The position numbers were made by a program, and so were the translations under genes. Under the pieces are notes generated by a model. It made no database searches. It saw only the letters and a list, made by a program, of their open reading frames with translations, and was not told the DNA's origin. Positions 1-12,779 of a DNA stretch of 64,000 nucleotides are shown one piece after another (position 1 is the stretch's first letter; each line of letters opens with the position of its first letter). The DNA is from Luscinia megarhynchos (lineage: Eukaryota; Chordata; Aves; Passeriformes; Turdidae), in the NCBI GenBank assembly GCA_034336665.1, contig JAPFBE010000002.1, positions 9,098,146 through 9,162,145 on the forward strand, given 5' to 3'.

Positions 1-310
1 CTTCCCTGGACCTGCTGGCTACTCTATCAGTAACACATCCACTGTTGTCTTTTTCTGCTGTCAGGCAACACCACTAGCTTACGTTCAACTTGACCACTGC
101 AGCCCTGTGTCTTTTTCCCCTGAGAGTTACTTTCCAGCCAGATGCTCCCCAGCTTGTGCCACTGCACAGGGTTTTCCATAACAGGTTTAGGATTTTATTT
201 GAGCCATTTTTTGGACTTGATTAAGTTTCCCACAAGCAATTTTACAACCATGTTGAGGTTCCTTTGAATAGCAGCCCTGCCCTACCATACTGAATGCATA
301 CTACCATGCA
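1..310 (-). mobile_element. CR1 LINE fragment, cut by left window edge
   Basis: Read on the minus strand, this matches the C-terminal coding part and start of the 3' region of CR1, the dominant LINE of birds. Landmarks on the plus strand are the order ctgctggctac, gttcaacttg, ctttccagccag, ccccagcttgtgc and atgaggttcctttgaatagc, each a recognisable diverged form of the CR1 segment downstream of the reverse transcriptase. No open frame survives. The element continues beyond position 1, so its 3' tail is outside the window. The inner boundary is approximate because similarity fades after about 300. An old, dead copy. Based on remembered CR1 family structure, not on an alignment. Confidence 0.82.
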
Positions 311-387
311 GTATGGGTACTAGAATCCTAAAATATTCCCGAAAATTACTATTCACAGATATCAACGTACTTTATACACTCTTGTTT

Positions 388-433
388 AAGGTAAGTAAGG
401 AAGGAGGCAAGCAAGTAAGTGAAGTAAGTAAGG
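388..433. repeat. Imperfect AAGT/AAGG tetranucleotide repeat
   Basis: A short run of purine-rich tetramers (aagt, aagg, aagc) with several interruptions. It lies just past the CR1 fragment at the left edge. Ordinary decayed microsatellite. Confidence 0.75.
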
Positions 434-2971
434 AATCCTACTGAAATAATCTGGTTTTGGTACTGATGTTCATGAGATGAGAATTTGCCTGGAGAATTTT
501 GAGCTCCTTGCACACATTGCATAACAAGTCTGAAGTACAGGAAGATTTCAGAAAAAAAAGTCAGGTAGGACAAATCTGAGTTTATTCCTTAAAAGACCCA
601 GCTGTCCAATCCCATCCAGACACCATCCCTCTGAAGGACAACATTCTCTTTCATATTTTATTTCCAATATGCTTTCCACAAGAAGTTGTTTTAGGAGAGG
701 CTTTGACAGATCTGAAGATTCTATGCGTGTTTTATTCAGCCACTGGCTTTTCAGAACTTGCATGAAATTATAATTCCTTTGCTGAATCAACTAATGAATC
801 ACTTTGGACCTTAACAGGGTTCAGATTCATGGAAAAAAAAAAAAGTAAGGCATAAAATATTTGAAGAGCAGCAGAACTGATTACAGAAACCTACAGGTCA
901 GTAGGAACTACTTTCAGCTACAAAGGTACCTGCATCTTACTTGTTTTTGTGTTTCAATGAAATGGTTTCTTCTTTTTTGGAAAAGGAGCTAAATTTGGCA
1001 ATCATTATTGAGATCAACAAATGAATATCAATTCACCTTGAGCATTTTTCATGTCTCAAATAGCAATCCTGAATGAGAAAATATATGTTAAATTCCCCTG
1101 CACTCATGAATTTTTTGACCAAAAGCTAAATAAATAAACTTAGATCCAGGTTCATATTGAGGAATTAAATTTTTTAAACAAATAAACTAAAAATTAAATA
1201 TTTATTCAAGTCTCTTTAGTTTGCTTAGGACCTAAAATAAAGATTTTTTAATTTTTCTTAAGTGTTTCACTTTTTAAAATTCTATTTATTTTTTATAAGA
1301 GTTCAGTAAAAGATGGTTGTGACAATCAAAAATATTAAATTTTTAAATTCTGGAAGACCTATGGTTAGTTATAGTATAAGCAGAAAATTCAGTGCAACAG
1401 ATGTCATTCCACAGAGTAATGTAAAGGAATTCTTGAAGAGAAAAAAATTTTGGAAATTATATTCAAAAATTATATTCAAAAATTCAAAACCTTAGTAGCA
1501 ATGATAAGAGCTTCACAAAAAAAGGGTTTTCTTCTACATACTTTTGCCTCAGTATCTTGTAATATTTTAATACAACTTTTTAGCTTACCTGTACAAACCA
1601 TACTATTAGCATTGCTACATTTAATTTTGCACATGTTATAATATCCTAGTTTAGAGTCTACCCAGCTGTCTAAAGCATGCCGTGTAGCAGTGAACTTTCC
1701 ACTGCTCATTGCCTCAGAGATTACTCAAAAGGATCACAAAACCTTTCCCAAGAGAATTATATGTACAAGGGAGCAGCAATGTGAGAGTGGTAGCAACAAT
1801 GGGATGGTTAATTGGAGGCTCAGTAAGGCTGGATCTTCCAGATCCTAACTGGTCCAATTTAGTGAAAATGTCCTTCCACTGCCTTGAGACATACTTCAAT
1901 AACCAAGGATGTGCCTTAGACAGAGAATATACAAGTACACAAGAGAGGCAAAACACTCAATGAAAGATAAAAAAACTGTAATTGAACAGTAATTCGATGC
2001 AAAAAAAAAAAAATTCTAATCAAAAATTTAGTTCTGAAAGCATAAAATTACTGACATTAGTAGAATAATTAAGAATGAAGATGCCAAAATACCACTACAG
2101 ATTCAAAACAGTTTAAAATACATTGCTCTGCTTTGATTTATGTAAAATAGAAATTCTGAAGTCCCAGTTGCAGCATACGACTGTGTACACAAATATACTG
2201 TAAAGACTTGAAGATGCAAAGTCCTTTGAATCAAAGTCATCCTGAATGACTTCAAGATGCAGGGACACAAGATGTGTTCTATTGAGCAATCCTTTGTTCC
2301 ATTTTTATGTGTCATAGACTACATCTTATCTTGCATTGATAGCCTAGAAAAGTTGTATGCAGTTTATACACAAACCATGTGTTACAACTAGAAAAAACGA
2401 TCACATTTCATAAACTCTCCTGAAATCACTCTTAATAAAAAGTTCCAAACAGTTTACACCCCATCCAAAATTAACAAACGCACAAACAAATAGACAAGAC
2501 AGAAACACCCCATACCTGACTTACTATCTTAGAGTTCACCCACCCACATCAGAAGGAAGAATAAAAAGTAAAAAAGGCAACAACTTTTCTGATCTGTGCA
2601 GCTGCAAAAAGCTACTTTGGAAGTCTCTATGCTACCACTTTTTCTAAATAGTGTCTGCCAAGACCAGCAGAACATACTACAGACCAAACCCTCACAGCCA
2701 CTGCTAGGTAGCTCATCAGGACATGGCTTTGCCTCCAGCCCCTTCCACATAAGGGATTTAAAAAGCACAAAATTGAGAAAGAGGACAGGGTACACCTTCT
2801 GTGTAATGCTGGTATAAGCATGGTTTCCTGTCCTGCTACTAATCTTTGTGCAATTTGAGGTTCTCTGCATGCTACAGTCTTCATTATCAGACCTGATCAG
2901 AGGTCAGAGTGCTAGGACTCTGAATTAAAATTCAAAATTTAGTTACATAGAGATGTCTTTCAGAAGCTTAT
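434..2971. other. AT-rich stretch without recognisable gene
   Basis: All frames are broken by frequent stops; the short open frames overlap one another on both strands and have no recognisable domain. Homopolymer A runs occur near 831-844 and 2000-2012. I recognise no repeat family here. Confidence 0.6.
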
Positions 2972-3142
2972 AATATCACGACTGCTGCTGGTTGCCTCAA
3001 TTAGCACACAGGTAGTGTGGTTGCACATTGCTATCTCAAAGAGATGTCAAAGGGAAGAAGTCACCTTTGGAGCATTGTTTCCCAACATACCCCCTGTGAT
3101 AATAGTCAGTTACATGTTCATTGTTTATTCAAATCAAGGATT
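2972..3142 (+). repeat. Left arm of a diverged inverted repeat
   Basis: This segment is similar to the reverse complement of 3670-3840 over its whole length. Shared blocks in order include ctgctggt, agcacacagg, agtgtggttgca, caaagagatgtca, cacctttggagca, ctgtgataatag, ttacatgttc and tttattcaaatcaa. Mismatches and small indels lie between the blocks, so the copies are old. The two arms are separated by about 527 bp. No protein is evident. It may be two opposite copies of an interspersed family, the ends of a fold-back DNA transposon, or an inverted local duplication. I do not recognise the family. Confidence 0.8.
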
Positions 3143-3669
3143 AACTGCAGACTATCCTTTAGGCAGGTCCACTTCTGTGTTTCTGGACTCAGCAAGCTAT
3201 TTCCTCACTAGCCAGCTAAGTGTAATCATCAGCAGTCACTACATGTCATAGCATAGCATCTGTTTTGTTTTTTTCATAGTGCTAAGGGTCCCACCTCTCA
3301 TGACCCTGAGGTGACAAGAGGATTGACAAAATCCTTTCACTTCTGAAATGGATATGCTTGTCTCCATTTCTGACATCACCCTTCCTGCTGACAACTACAG
3401 TAAACAGACTATTTCAGCAGCACACATCTGAACTACATGAGAGATAGCAGCATAGGACATCATGTTTCATCCATTCCAGGTGCAACCAGTGGTTCTGTAC
3501 TAATGCACCATTTTGTGCTCTTCTTTCCCCAAAGGTATAATGCAAAGTATTCTGATAACACTGTGTCCTTCCATCCATCCCAGGTTTTCCTGGGGAGGTT
3601 GTCTGGTCTGTTCACTCAGTATCACAGTTGTGTGTGATTCTGCAATAGTCATGCTGTCTCTGCAATACC
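3143..3669. other. Spacer between inverted-repeat arms
   Basis: About 527 bp of non-coding sequence between the two arms. Weak further similarity may extend some tens of bases inward from each arm. No transposase-like reading frame is visible, so if this is a transposon it is non-autonomous. Confidence 0.5.
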
Positions 3670-3840
3670 AAACTTTGATTTGAATAAACAAAGAACATGT
3701 AATTGGCTATTATCACAGTGGGTATCCTCAGAACCAGTGCTCCAAAGGTGGCTTCTGCCACTGACATCTCTTTGAACAGCAGTTTGCAACCACACTGCCT
3801 GTGTGCTAGTTCAGACTACCAGCAGTAGTCTTGACATGTC
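3670..3840 (-). repeat. Right arm of a diverged inverted repeat
   Basis: Reverse complement of this segment aligns by eye with 2972-3142 (see that entry for the shared blocks). Similarity probably continues weakly outward to about 3860, where the order cttctgagaag resembles the reverse complement of ctttcagaag near 2960. The arms differ at many positions, which points to long independent decay rather than a recent duplication. Confidence 0.8.
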
Positions 3841-4399
3841 TGCATCACACTTCTGAGAAGAGTGAGATAAAAAATAATGGGCTTTCAAATTTCTCTGGCA
3901 TCTGATGTTATTCATAAGAGTGCTGTCATGAGCAACTGCTCAGGCTTAAGAAACAAGGAACGAGTACACACTGTACTAGCATCAGTTTCCATAGGAACAG
4001 TAGTGAAACATTGCACTTTTCCAATTTTGGAAAAATATTCCCAGTTTCCTCCCAGTCTGACAGTGCCATTAGGAATGACAAAACACTTTCTCTGTTTTGG
4101 TTTATTTTGTACAAACATTTCATCATAATCATAAGCAGACAGTGTCAAGACTGTCCTATTTGACAAGGTTACTCTTGTGCTCAATCTCAAGAAGAAAAAG
4201 AGAAAACTGTTTGGAAATTCACTGATCAGACAGGCGAGATAAAAAGTACTGTCATTCACTGTCCCTGCAACAGGTCATAAGAGACAATCAGAACATTTTT
4301 TCATTATTTTCACAGGCAGCACATTGAGACTGATGTGTTTGGTTACACTGTACTGAATTCATACATTTGAAATTTTAGAAAGCGAAACTACACACTTTA
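3841..4399. other. Unannotated stretch
   Basis: No gene or repeat recognised. A minus-strand frame of 115 codons (3912-4259) has no domain, signal or codon pattern suggesting a protein. Confidence 0.5.
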
Positions 4400-5060
4400 T
4401 TTTGTGTATATCAAGGTTTAGGACAGGGACTCCCCAATTTAGTGCTCCCACTGAGACTCCAAACCACAAACCACTCACTCCCTGTCCCTTGAAGTGCACA
4501 TGTCCCTGTCCCTCTGCATTACACATCAAGTGCACACCGGTCCTTGAGCAAAAACAATCCCATGGATGGGATTTGCTTTTGCTTGAAGCAGAACTTAATT
4601 CAAACTGTCTTCCCTAACACATTCCTCATGCTCCATAGGGTCTTTATTGCCTTCTGCAGTAAGTGGAAGTTTTGATTGGGCAAGGCCAACTCAACTGGTA
4701 GAGTTCTAGTGTTAACTACCCAGTGGTGTTCACTACATCCAATGTTTGAAGATCCCACCATCCATTGTTTTCAAAATGGTTTTTAACAGTCCATGGTAAT
4801 GTCCAGTTTTCCCAGAGGCTGGTGCATGATAAAGAGTATGATACACCCACTCTATACTATGCTGTCTGGCCCAGGTGTCCATGAGGCCAGTTTTTGAAAT
4901 GAGGCCCATTGTCCAATTCAATTCTTTCTGGGGCATCATGTCTCCACAGGACTTGCTTTTCAAAGCTCAAGATGAAGTTCCTGGCAGTGGTGTGAGGCAC
5001 AGGGTACATCTCCAGCCATCCAGCGGTTGTTTTCTTCCACCATTGTAAGTGTACTTACAG
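4400..5060 (-). mobile_element. Decayed endogenous retrovirus pol (integrase) fragment, ERVL-like
   Basis: The stretch from about 4640 resembles, on the minus strand, the integrase core of the class III (ERVL-like) endogenous retroviruses abundant in birds. A residual open frame at 4733-4963 (76 codons, minus) keeps a readable piece of the core with a tryptophan-rich centre and a conserved histidine-tyrosine-proline-like segment, but it starts and ends by decay rather than at gene borders. Sequence upstream on the plus strand (4400-4640) is probably the same provirus, less certain. No LTR was found adjoining it. The coding sequence is interrupted on both sides and cannot encode an enzyme. Family assignment comes from memory of bird genome repeats. 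Confidence 0.68.
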
Positions 5061-8000
5061 ACACACCAAAAATACAGTTATTGATTAAAACTGCATTTAG
5101 TGTTCACAAACATAATAAATAAATCTTGTCATTCTCTGTACTGGAGAATCTGAACACAGGTGAAGCCTTCCCAAGTGTCCTGTACCAGCACAACAATTCT
5201 GAGACATCTTTGGGCTGAAAAACTCTACTATGGGTCTATAAACACTGATGCACAGCATGTCCTTTGTGAAACTCTAAATCCTAGAATGTCCTTTCTCACA
5301 GATCTGAATATTACTAGAACTTGGGGTATATCTATTAGTGAGAAAATATTATGCAACTACAGTGCATATTTCCTCATTTTGTCTTCATGAGCTGTCTGCG
5401 TTTTCCATCTAAAGTTATACTGTTTATATTTTGCATGGGAAAGTTTACTTATGCTTACTATAATATTGACAAAAGTGTCACGTTTCTTAGTAAACCAGAA
5501 AGAGCAATCTGTCAAGCAAAGAAACTTAGTTTAGTGCTCATTTTAATAAATCAGTATGCAGAGATGGCTCTGTATAATCAGGCTTGGATTAACAGTTTAC
5601 AAGTCACACACACACAAAAAGTAATTTTTATGCCTCTTCAAAACCCAGGAATACATTGTTCAATCATCAGAAAGATATTTCCTGTAAAAATATTTTATGT
5701 TTGCCAAGAACCAGAAGTCACACTGGGAATTTACAAACGAAAAGCAGAAGTGAAGTGTTTGAGTTATTTTCTCATTGTACCTGCTGTTAAGGTATACTAA
5801 TGCTAACTATTTCACACACAAAAAAAAACTTGGTTATAACTTCTTAAGAGGGAAAAATGCATCAAAGCTAAATTCTTGCGTGATCATCAAATTAAATACT
5901 AAGAATCATTATTTTACTTTTATAAAGGATGGGCAATAAAGCAGAGATTTGAAGACTGTTAATTTGCCTAGAATTTTCATCAGAGAAACGAGTCGTGAAA
6001 AATTGAATCAAGCTTTTTCAGAAAAAATACTGTAGCTGTGGTATGTATTCTTCTAAAGAGATCATTGGAAAATTGTTTTCAAAGACAGTTTGAAAAAAAT
6101 TTTAACACTTTTGTTTCCGATTCACATAACAACCAAATTAAAAGATAAATGGTTCTAAGTCAAATTGAACACAGATTTTGATTCCTGTGGTTCCCATTAT
6201 TGAAAGGCGAAAAATCAATTAAAAATATCTCAAACTACAGCCAAAGGGAGACTTCCCTACCACTGGTAGTTGAAAATTGTTGGAAAATGAATAGTCTCCA
6301 GATATAATGCCTTAGCTTATCCTCTTCTGCTGTCCTCTCCAGGCTGCCCACCCAACTCCAGAAGGGATTTTGATCTCTTCAGGGAGTGGGTAAAATTCTA
6401 ACTTTTGCAGCCATCCTGTGCTGTTTCATCTTCTCTGGATTAAAATGAAAGATCACAGCTAGGCAACTGCATTAGAACTTCTTACTCTGGAGAGAAGAAG
6501 ATATGAGAACGCTTTAAAAAGCACAAGGTATCCTTATTTTAACAGTCACCTCAGATAAAATTCTTAGTCTAAAGGTCTTTTCATGTGAGAACTCGTCTGG
6601 AATTTCAAAGTTGACTGTGTGGTTGTCAAAGAATAAAAGACAATCCAGAATTTTACTAACTTTCCACATTGAATTTACTCTCTAGCCAGAACACAGTTAT
6701 TGCATAATTATTCTGATATGAACCAGTCTGAGACATCAGTGTACAGTTTGTTTGCTCTATTTGATAGATTTAATGGCCTCCATCCACAAAAGACCCCAGA
6801 ACCACCCAGAACCAACACAAAGCATCATGGCACACATTCACTTCCCTTTTTTCAGAAGTGATTTATCTTGGGTTAATGCTCTCTACTCCCCAAAGCACAC
6901 AGCATGCCATTGATTGAAGTTCAATATGCAGAAGAACTTCAGGATTGATCTTGCCATATATATCCCCAGCTCAAACCTACGTTAGCATGTATAAACAAAC
7001 TCCAGGCGTTATTTTGTTTCTTGGCAGCCTTTCCTAAGTGAGTTTATGTCTGAGAACAGAAGTTAACAAAGAAATGTAGCCTGCTGTATGCTTAAATGGA
7101 ACATTTTAGCAGGTGATAAAAAGAACTTTGGACTTGCTGTCACTATCAATTCACAGCTGACTGTCAAGAGATCTCAACTACAAATGAGGTTGTATTCTCC
7201 AATTAGAATTGTCATTCTCTCAAATACAGCTTGACCAGTGAGAAGATACTCCATCACTAAGTGTACACTTTATCCAAAATTATCATAACCCATAAGTGTC
7301 ACATCCTGATGACTCCCTATACAAAAGAGTTATATATTTGTTCATACACCTGCCCTACCAAAGAAACCCAGGGTTCAGTTGACAGCTTTGTATATGTATT
7401 TTTTTCTTCTGCAGGCTTTATTCTTGATTATTTTCATATGCACTAAAAGAACAGATTAACTCAAAGCACAGTGAAAAAGTAAATATATGTCTCAAGGATC
7501 TTATGTTTAATATGTGCTATTTCTCATAAGCTTTCTGAAAAGTGACACACTTCTGCACAGGATTTCTCAGTCTGAGATGAGATCTTGTCAAGGTTCCTCT
7601 GGGGTTTCCCCTTTAGTGTAAGTGACCATAAATAAAGTAAGGGGGCTTCCCTAATGTGGATGCATTTTAATGCAAAGCAAAATTCCCTTGAGATGACTTC
7701 TTTTTGTTTCAAATTCTTTAAAAATAAAATGTTGCCTTACAGAGGAAACATAATCAAAACTAGCCATTGACAGCTGTGGCCACTGAGGGAGATTACCACT
7801 AAAGGGCCAACATTCATTAAAAATGCAGCACTCTTGGTAATGAGTATTACACTCAGAATGTCTTGACCTCTCTTTCAAAGCCAGAAGAGCAGCACTGATT
7901 AATAGTACTCCTGCTCATTAAGTTCAATGCTTATGGAAGACACTGAAAAAATATTAAAATGTATTTGGAAGGAAGAAACAAAACAAAAGAAAACTTTCAT

Positions 8001-11000
8001 TCCTATTACTTTTATGGGACAAGTAGAATCAGTTTTGGAAGTTGGATCGGGCAAGAATGAAGGAATTGCTACACAAATTAACATTACAGATATCATTACG
8101 GATGTTTTGGTCAGCCCTCCATGGGAAGAAAATAATTGAAAGCTGCTTGCTGTTTCACCATTTATAATAGCTTTTAAGCAAGAGAAAATATGTAGGAGAT
8201 AAACATGTTAATCCTACACAGCTATAAATTCACTTAAACAATAAATTCCTTAGTTGTTCACAGCTGCTTGGTTTATGGAACAGTTATATAGGCTGTAAAA
8301 GAAAGACATACATAAATTAAACATTAAGATCTTTTCTTTGCTGAAATGTGAAAAAATCAAAACACAAATCCTAAAGGTAATTTCAATATCCTGTACATAG
8401 AATATTTTAAGTAGTGGCCCAAGACACAAGATGCACGTTTAGGGCAATTACTGCCAAGATTCAAAGCTGCAAGGTACAAGTAAATAGATATATGCTCTGT
8501 TACACATCTTTCAAGATCCTCAAATTCAACTGGTGCAATCATCAGAAAAGTATCTTCACCTTCCGTGCCAGTGTTTGATGATTTTGTACAGAAATACAAT
8601 GACAGGTTGATTTTTCACCTGCACGGGGAGAGACAGTTTCATGAATCCAAATCCTGTATTTTATTGCCTCCTTTAAAATAACATACTCCTCAATACCAGC
8701 TTAGTTATTATTCTATTTTCTAATTTTTCATATACTAGATAAAATATTCATTTGTTAAAACAATACATGAAATAAAGCACACAAGCACGTATTTCAGACA
8801 GGCTCCTTCAGCAGTAGAACATGAAAGTCTGGATATAATTTAAAAGAAATAATTCTGTTTCCAGTTCAGCTCAGAATGATTTTTTCAAGCAATGCAAAAT
8901 CAAAACTGCATTTATTCTGAAATCTGTGTTTTATAAAACACAGCACAATGTAAAATACAAGATAAAACATAATCTTTCATCCGAGCACCATCCTCAGGAT
9001 TCCTTATATCATCTTGCTTTCCAGGGCACATGTTCTGCATTTGACAAGAGCAGGCTGGAGTTTAATATATTCTAATCTGCTGTTCCAAACCTCATTTGTC
9101 CTTACAAAGAGGCCCATCTCCAATGTAAACCAGGCAACTCCTGTCTAACAGCAGAATTATAGTCCCAGTTATATTTTGCAAGTATCCTAAAATAGTAAAA
9201 GAAACCAGAAAATAATTTCAACATAGCTTGGGGAGCAAATACAGAAGCACTTGACAACCACAAAAATTAGGTAATTATTTCTCATCAAACTTTTTGTCAT
9301 CAAGTCATTTTCACAGACTGACACTGCAGACAGTCTTTAATTATGGCATAAATTGCTTATCTTTAAAACTTTATTGTCATAGAAATCTGGAAAGGATGAA
9401 GATGGAAGGCTGTTTCTGAGGTTTTATCTAAAGCAAGGACTTGCAAAAAACCCCCAAAAGCCAAACACATATGAGAAAAAATGAGATGCCATAGATATAA
9501 AAAAGTGCCACATATTCAGAATATTCATAGATGAGAAAATAAAATAACAAGCATATTCATTACTTCTTAATTTCAAGTAATTTGAGCAGGTACAAAAAAC
9601 AGGGAGGCTCCAATTAAAATTCTTAACCCACACCTTTCAGAATCACTGGGATCACTAGGATTTTGGCTTCATGATGTAGGGAGGTTCAGCCATGCTTTCT
9701 GATAGCCAAAATCTAAATCATGACACAAATTGATAGCTTCTTTCAGTGATCTTGCTTTGTCATTTATCACAGCCTTGCAAAGGTTATTTGTAAAACTAAC
9801 ATCTCTTAGGTAGCATTTTATCACAGAGTAGTAAATGTAATTTCTTAAATGGGCATCAGCCTGCACAGTAAGAGCTTTGCTGTATGATAGCAAGTGGGAT
9901 TCTACAAATTTTTATACTGTTTGGACCAGGAACATATGAAGCTGTGATTCTGGCAAGTAAGACTTCTAGAAGGCATGCTAGATACTTTACAGGCAATGTG
10001 GTACATATACTTACTCCTCTCCTAAAGATTATTTTGAAGTAATTCATGTCAAGGGGCATCACTAATACATTTTGATTGCTTGACACATGGAATTTACTAC
10101 TCCTAAGTTGTCAGGGCCAACTTATCTCCTGGCTTGACCAGCTTGGCACTGCCCTCTGTGCTCCTCCCAGCAGCTAAAGCCACACACTGCTGGAGCCAGC
10201 AGGAGTGCTCAGATTTGACTGGAACATTAAAAATCGACTATGATTTAGTTTCACAGAATGTTTCTAAGCTGATTGTGGCACACAGACCAGCAGGAACTGC
10301 ACCAAAGGTCTGACTGCCTGGCCAGAGAGTGCTGCCATTACCACAGAAGATGCTCAATTCACTGCTCCAGTGTGGGAGAAAAACCAGAGTCAGACCTTGT
10401 CATAACACACTTACCAGTCTCTGGTCAGATGAGCTGATCATGGTCATTTAAGTTCTCGTGGTCTCAAAGATCTAGAACATCCATTTCATGCAAAATGCCA
10501 ATGCAGAAAACCAGAATTTACTAGGAGCTAAAAGAGAAAATGGATGGATATACACATTCACTTGAAACCCTTCTGTACCCAGAGCAGCAGCATGACCTAA
10601 GGGGAAAAACAGCAGCTGTCAGAGCCCTCCTCACAACTTTCTTCTCTCTTATAAAATCAACATTCCTAAAAAGCAGCAATTTTACTGCTTTTAAAAAATA
10701 AATTTCACATTCTACAGCCTCAACCCAGACACTTAAAACATTGTAATTTCCCGAAATCTATTCAATTTAGCACAATATTCAGGCCTTGAAAGTGGCATCA
10801 CATTTCTTGACATCTCATAGACAATTGTTATACAAGGCAGAGTTCTAGATACTGCATAAGAATATGCAATGTTGTCATGTTTTATGAGGTCATAACACAG
10901 TGAGCTATGCCAGAGGCAAAGTAGTCTGTCCCATCGAGGAATGGAATTATTGTATCATAAAATTTGCATAATGGTATTACTTTTGTATGGCAAACATTTA

Positions 11001-11136
11001 AGATAAGTTTGTATTGAATATTTTCCTTTGTTAAAATTTTTTGTACTGTTTGTCTATTTTTCTTCAATATTTTTTCTTTTTCAGAAGCTTTCACAAATGT
11101 TCTTTAAATGGACAACTATGCAGGCAAGAAAGAAGA
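5061..11136. other. Long AT-rich stretch without recognisable gene
   Basis: About 6 kb of mostly unique-looking AT-rich DNA. The longest open frame (5351-5800, plus, 149 codons) is rich in residues encoded by AT-rich codons, begins inside ordinary sequence and shows no domain; I judge it to be chance. A 70-codon frame at 7927-8139 is hydrophilic and also unrecognised. Slightly GC-richer sequence occurs at 10110-10450 without an identifiable family. Confidence 0.55.
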
Positions 11137-11209
11137 CAGGGTGTTCCAAAAGTTCTCTCTCTTTGGCTTTACTAGCTTGTATTATGAATCACGGACCTGA
11201 AACACCCTG
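11137..11209. mobile_element. Candidate miniature mariner-type element
   Basis: A 73-bp block begins cagggtgttcca and ends with the near reverse complement (11 of 12 positions agree with cagggtgtttca read from the other end). The cagggtgttcc-type terminus resembles Tc1/mariner inverted repeats, a group present in birds as Galluhop-like elements. The interior is too short to code for a transposase. The flanking bases do not show the TA duplication mariners normally leave, which weakens the call. It could be a chance inverted repeat. Confidence 0.35.
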
Positions 11210-11696
11210 AAAAAAATAAATCTTTCATAAATCTTTATTCATAAAATGCTCCTTGGTGGAGAGACCAGACTTCTCATTTCTGCAGAAGAGATAAGACTTT
11301 ACCTCTATTTAATATCATATTAATCCCTCACAACTGGATTTGCTTATAGGCACATAATCCTGCCCATAAAAATGAAACCTATACGTTATTACTGTGACTC
11401 AGAGACTTAGATTCTTATTCTCCAGTGGCATTAAACACATTCTGCTAGAAGTTGTGACAACATTTTCCTGTCATACAGTCTATGCAGTCTATGTTTGCTG
11501 CATTTATCTACCTCCCATATTCTGTCAATAATTACCACTCACTGTAGTTATTGCACAATCAGAAGACACAGTTGGATCAACACTGAGCAGACTCCAGCAA
11601 ACCAATGAGGCTCAAGTTTTCTAAGGGTGTAGCTAAATTACAAACCAGTGTGGTGCAATGAGAAAAGGATACACCTTCACACTGTGTCTCTGCTGA
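11210..11696. other. Unannotated stretch
   Basis: AT-rich DNA between the candidate miniature element and the next CR1. No gene or repeat recognised. Confidence 0.5.
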
Positions 11697-12380
11697 CAGT
11701 GAAATCCCAGAATGGCTGAGGTTGAAAGGGACCTCTGGAGACCATCTGGTCCAACTCCTTTGCTCAAGAAGGACCACCTAGATCTGGTGGCCCAGGAACA
11801 TGTCCAGATGGCTTTTGAACATCACCAAAAAGGGAAACTCCACATACTCCAAGGGTGTTCAGGTGTTCACTGAGATACATGATAGATAATTTTCTAGTAG
11901 CTTGTGTGGGGCTATGTCTGGATGGAATGAACCACTTGTTTTTCAGTTTGTGCAGATCACCTCTTATCCTGTAACTGGGAATCACTGAAGAGAGAGCATG
12001 ACTCCTTCTTTTTTCTTCTGTATTATACACACTGATAAGATCCATCCCACCAGCACCAAACATTCACTTCTCCAGGCTGAATGGTCCCAACTCTTTAGCC
12101 TTTACTCATAGGAGAGATGCTCCTGTCCCTTCATCACCTTTGTGATTTTTCACTGGACTCTCTCCACTCTCCATGTCTCTCTTGTACTGGTGGCCCAGAA
12201 CTCACTCAATGTGTGACCTCACCAGTGCTGAGGAGAGGAGAAGGATCGTGTCCCTCAGCTTGCTGAGGGTCAGAAAGTTGCCCAGGATACCCTTAGCTGT
12301 TTTGCTGTAAGGGCACAATTGGCTCAGCATCAGTTGGGGATCCAGGAGAACCCTGATGCTGCCAAGCTGATTTCAAGATG
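11697..12380 (-). mobile_element. CR1 LINE 3' region
   Basis: On the plus strand the block opens with agaatggctgaggttgaaag, then gacctctggagaccatctgg and tccaactcctttgctcaag: the reverse complement of the CR1 3' untranslated end. Further CR1 landmarks follow: cttctccaggctgaa, cactggactctctcca, cagaactc and ctcaccagtgctgaggagagg. A short internal deletion is likely near 11860, where the expected spacer is shortened. The terminal octamer repeat is lost or eroded. Similarity becomes doubtful after about 12380, though a weak continuation to about 12480 is possible. 5'-truncated, as most CR1 copies are, with no open frame. Confidence 0.88.
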
Positions 12381-12779
12381 GGTGGCACCCAGCACATATT
12401 GGTGTCTGGTGCCAAATTGCTGCCCTAGCACCCTAGTGGTGCATAAATTGCTGGCCCTGTGGCCTCAGCAGCACACCACAGCACACATCAGCACAGCTCC
12501 AGAACACTGCTGGAGGGCTCTCTGTCCAGCCTGAACGTGGGCAGCTATGAATGTGCCATGAAGTAAAACATCAATCTTGGTTCCAGCAGGAGGGAAATCA
12601 CTTAAAGTGACAGAGTGACAAGGTCAAAGGCATAACAGAGGCCTTCAGGAAAAGATGCAAGGCAAATTAACGACAGAAAGCAGCTCTTTGGCAGTCATAT
12701 CACTAATGCAGGAGCACTGCTAGAGCACCTGCATATTTCTCAGGCATAATTGACCTCTTTATGGGTTAAATAAAGGGGG
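12381..12779. other. Transitional stretch, possible weak CR1 continuation
   Basis: The first 100 bases may continue the CR1 to the left. The rest shows no recognisable gene or repeat. Confidence 0.4.

Noticed and set aside
5351..5800. 149-codon plus-strand open frame
   Set aside because: Composition follows local AT-richness; no domain or partner; start is arbitrary.
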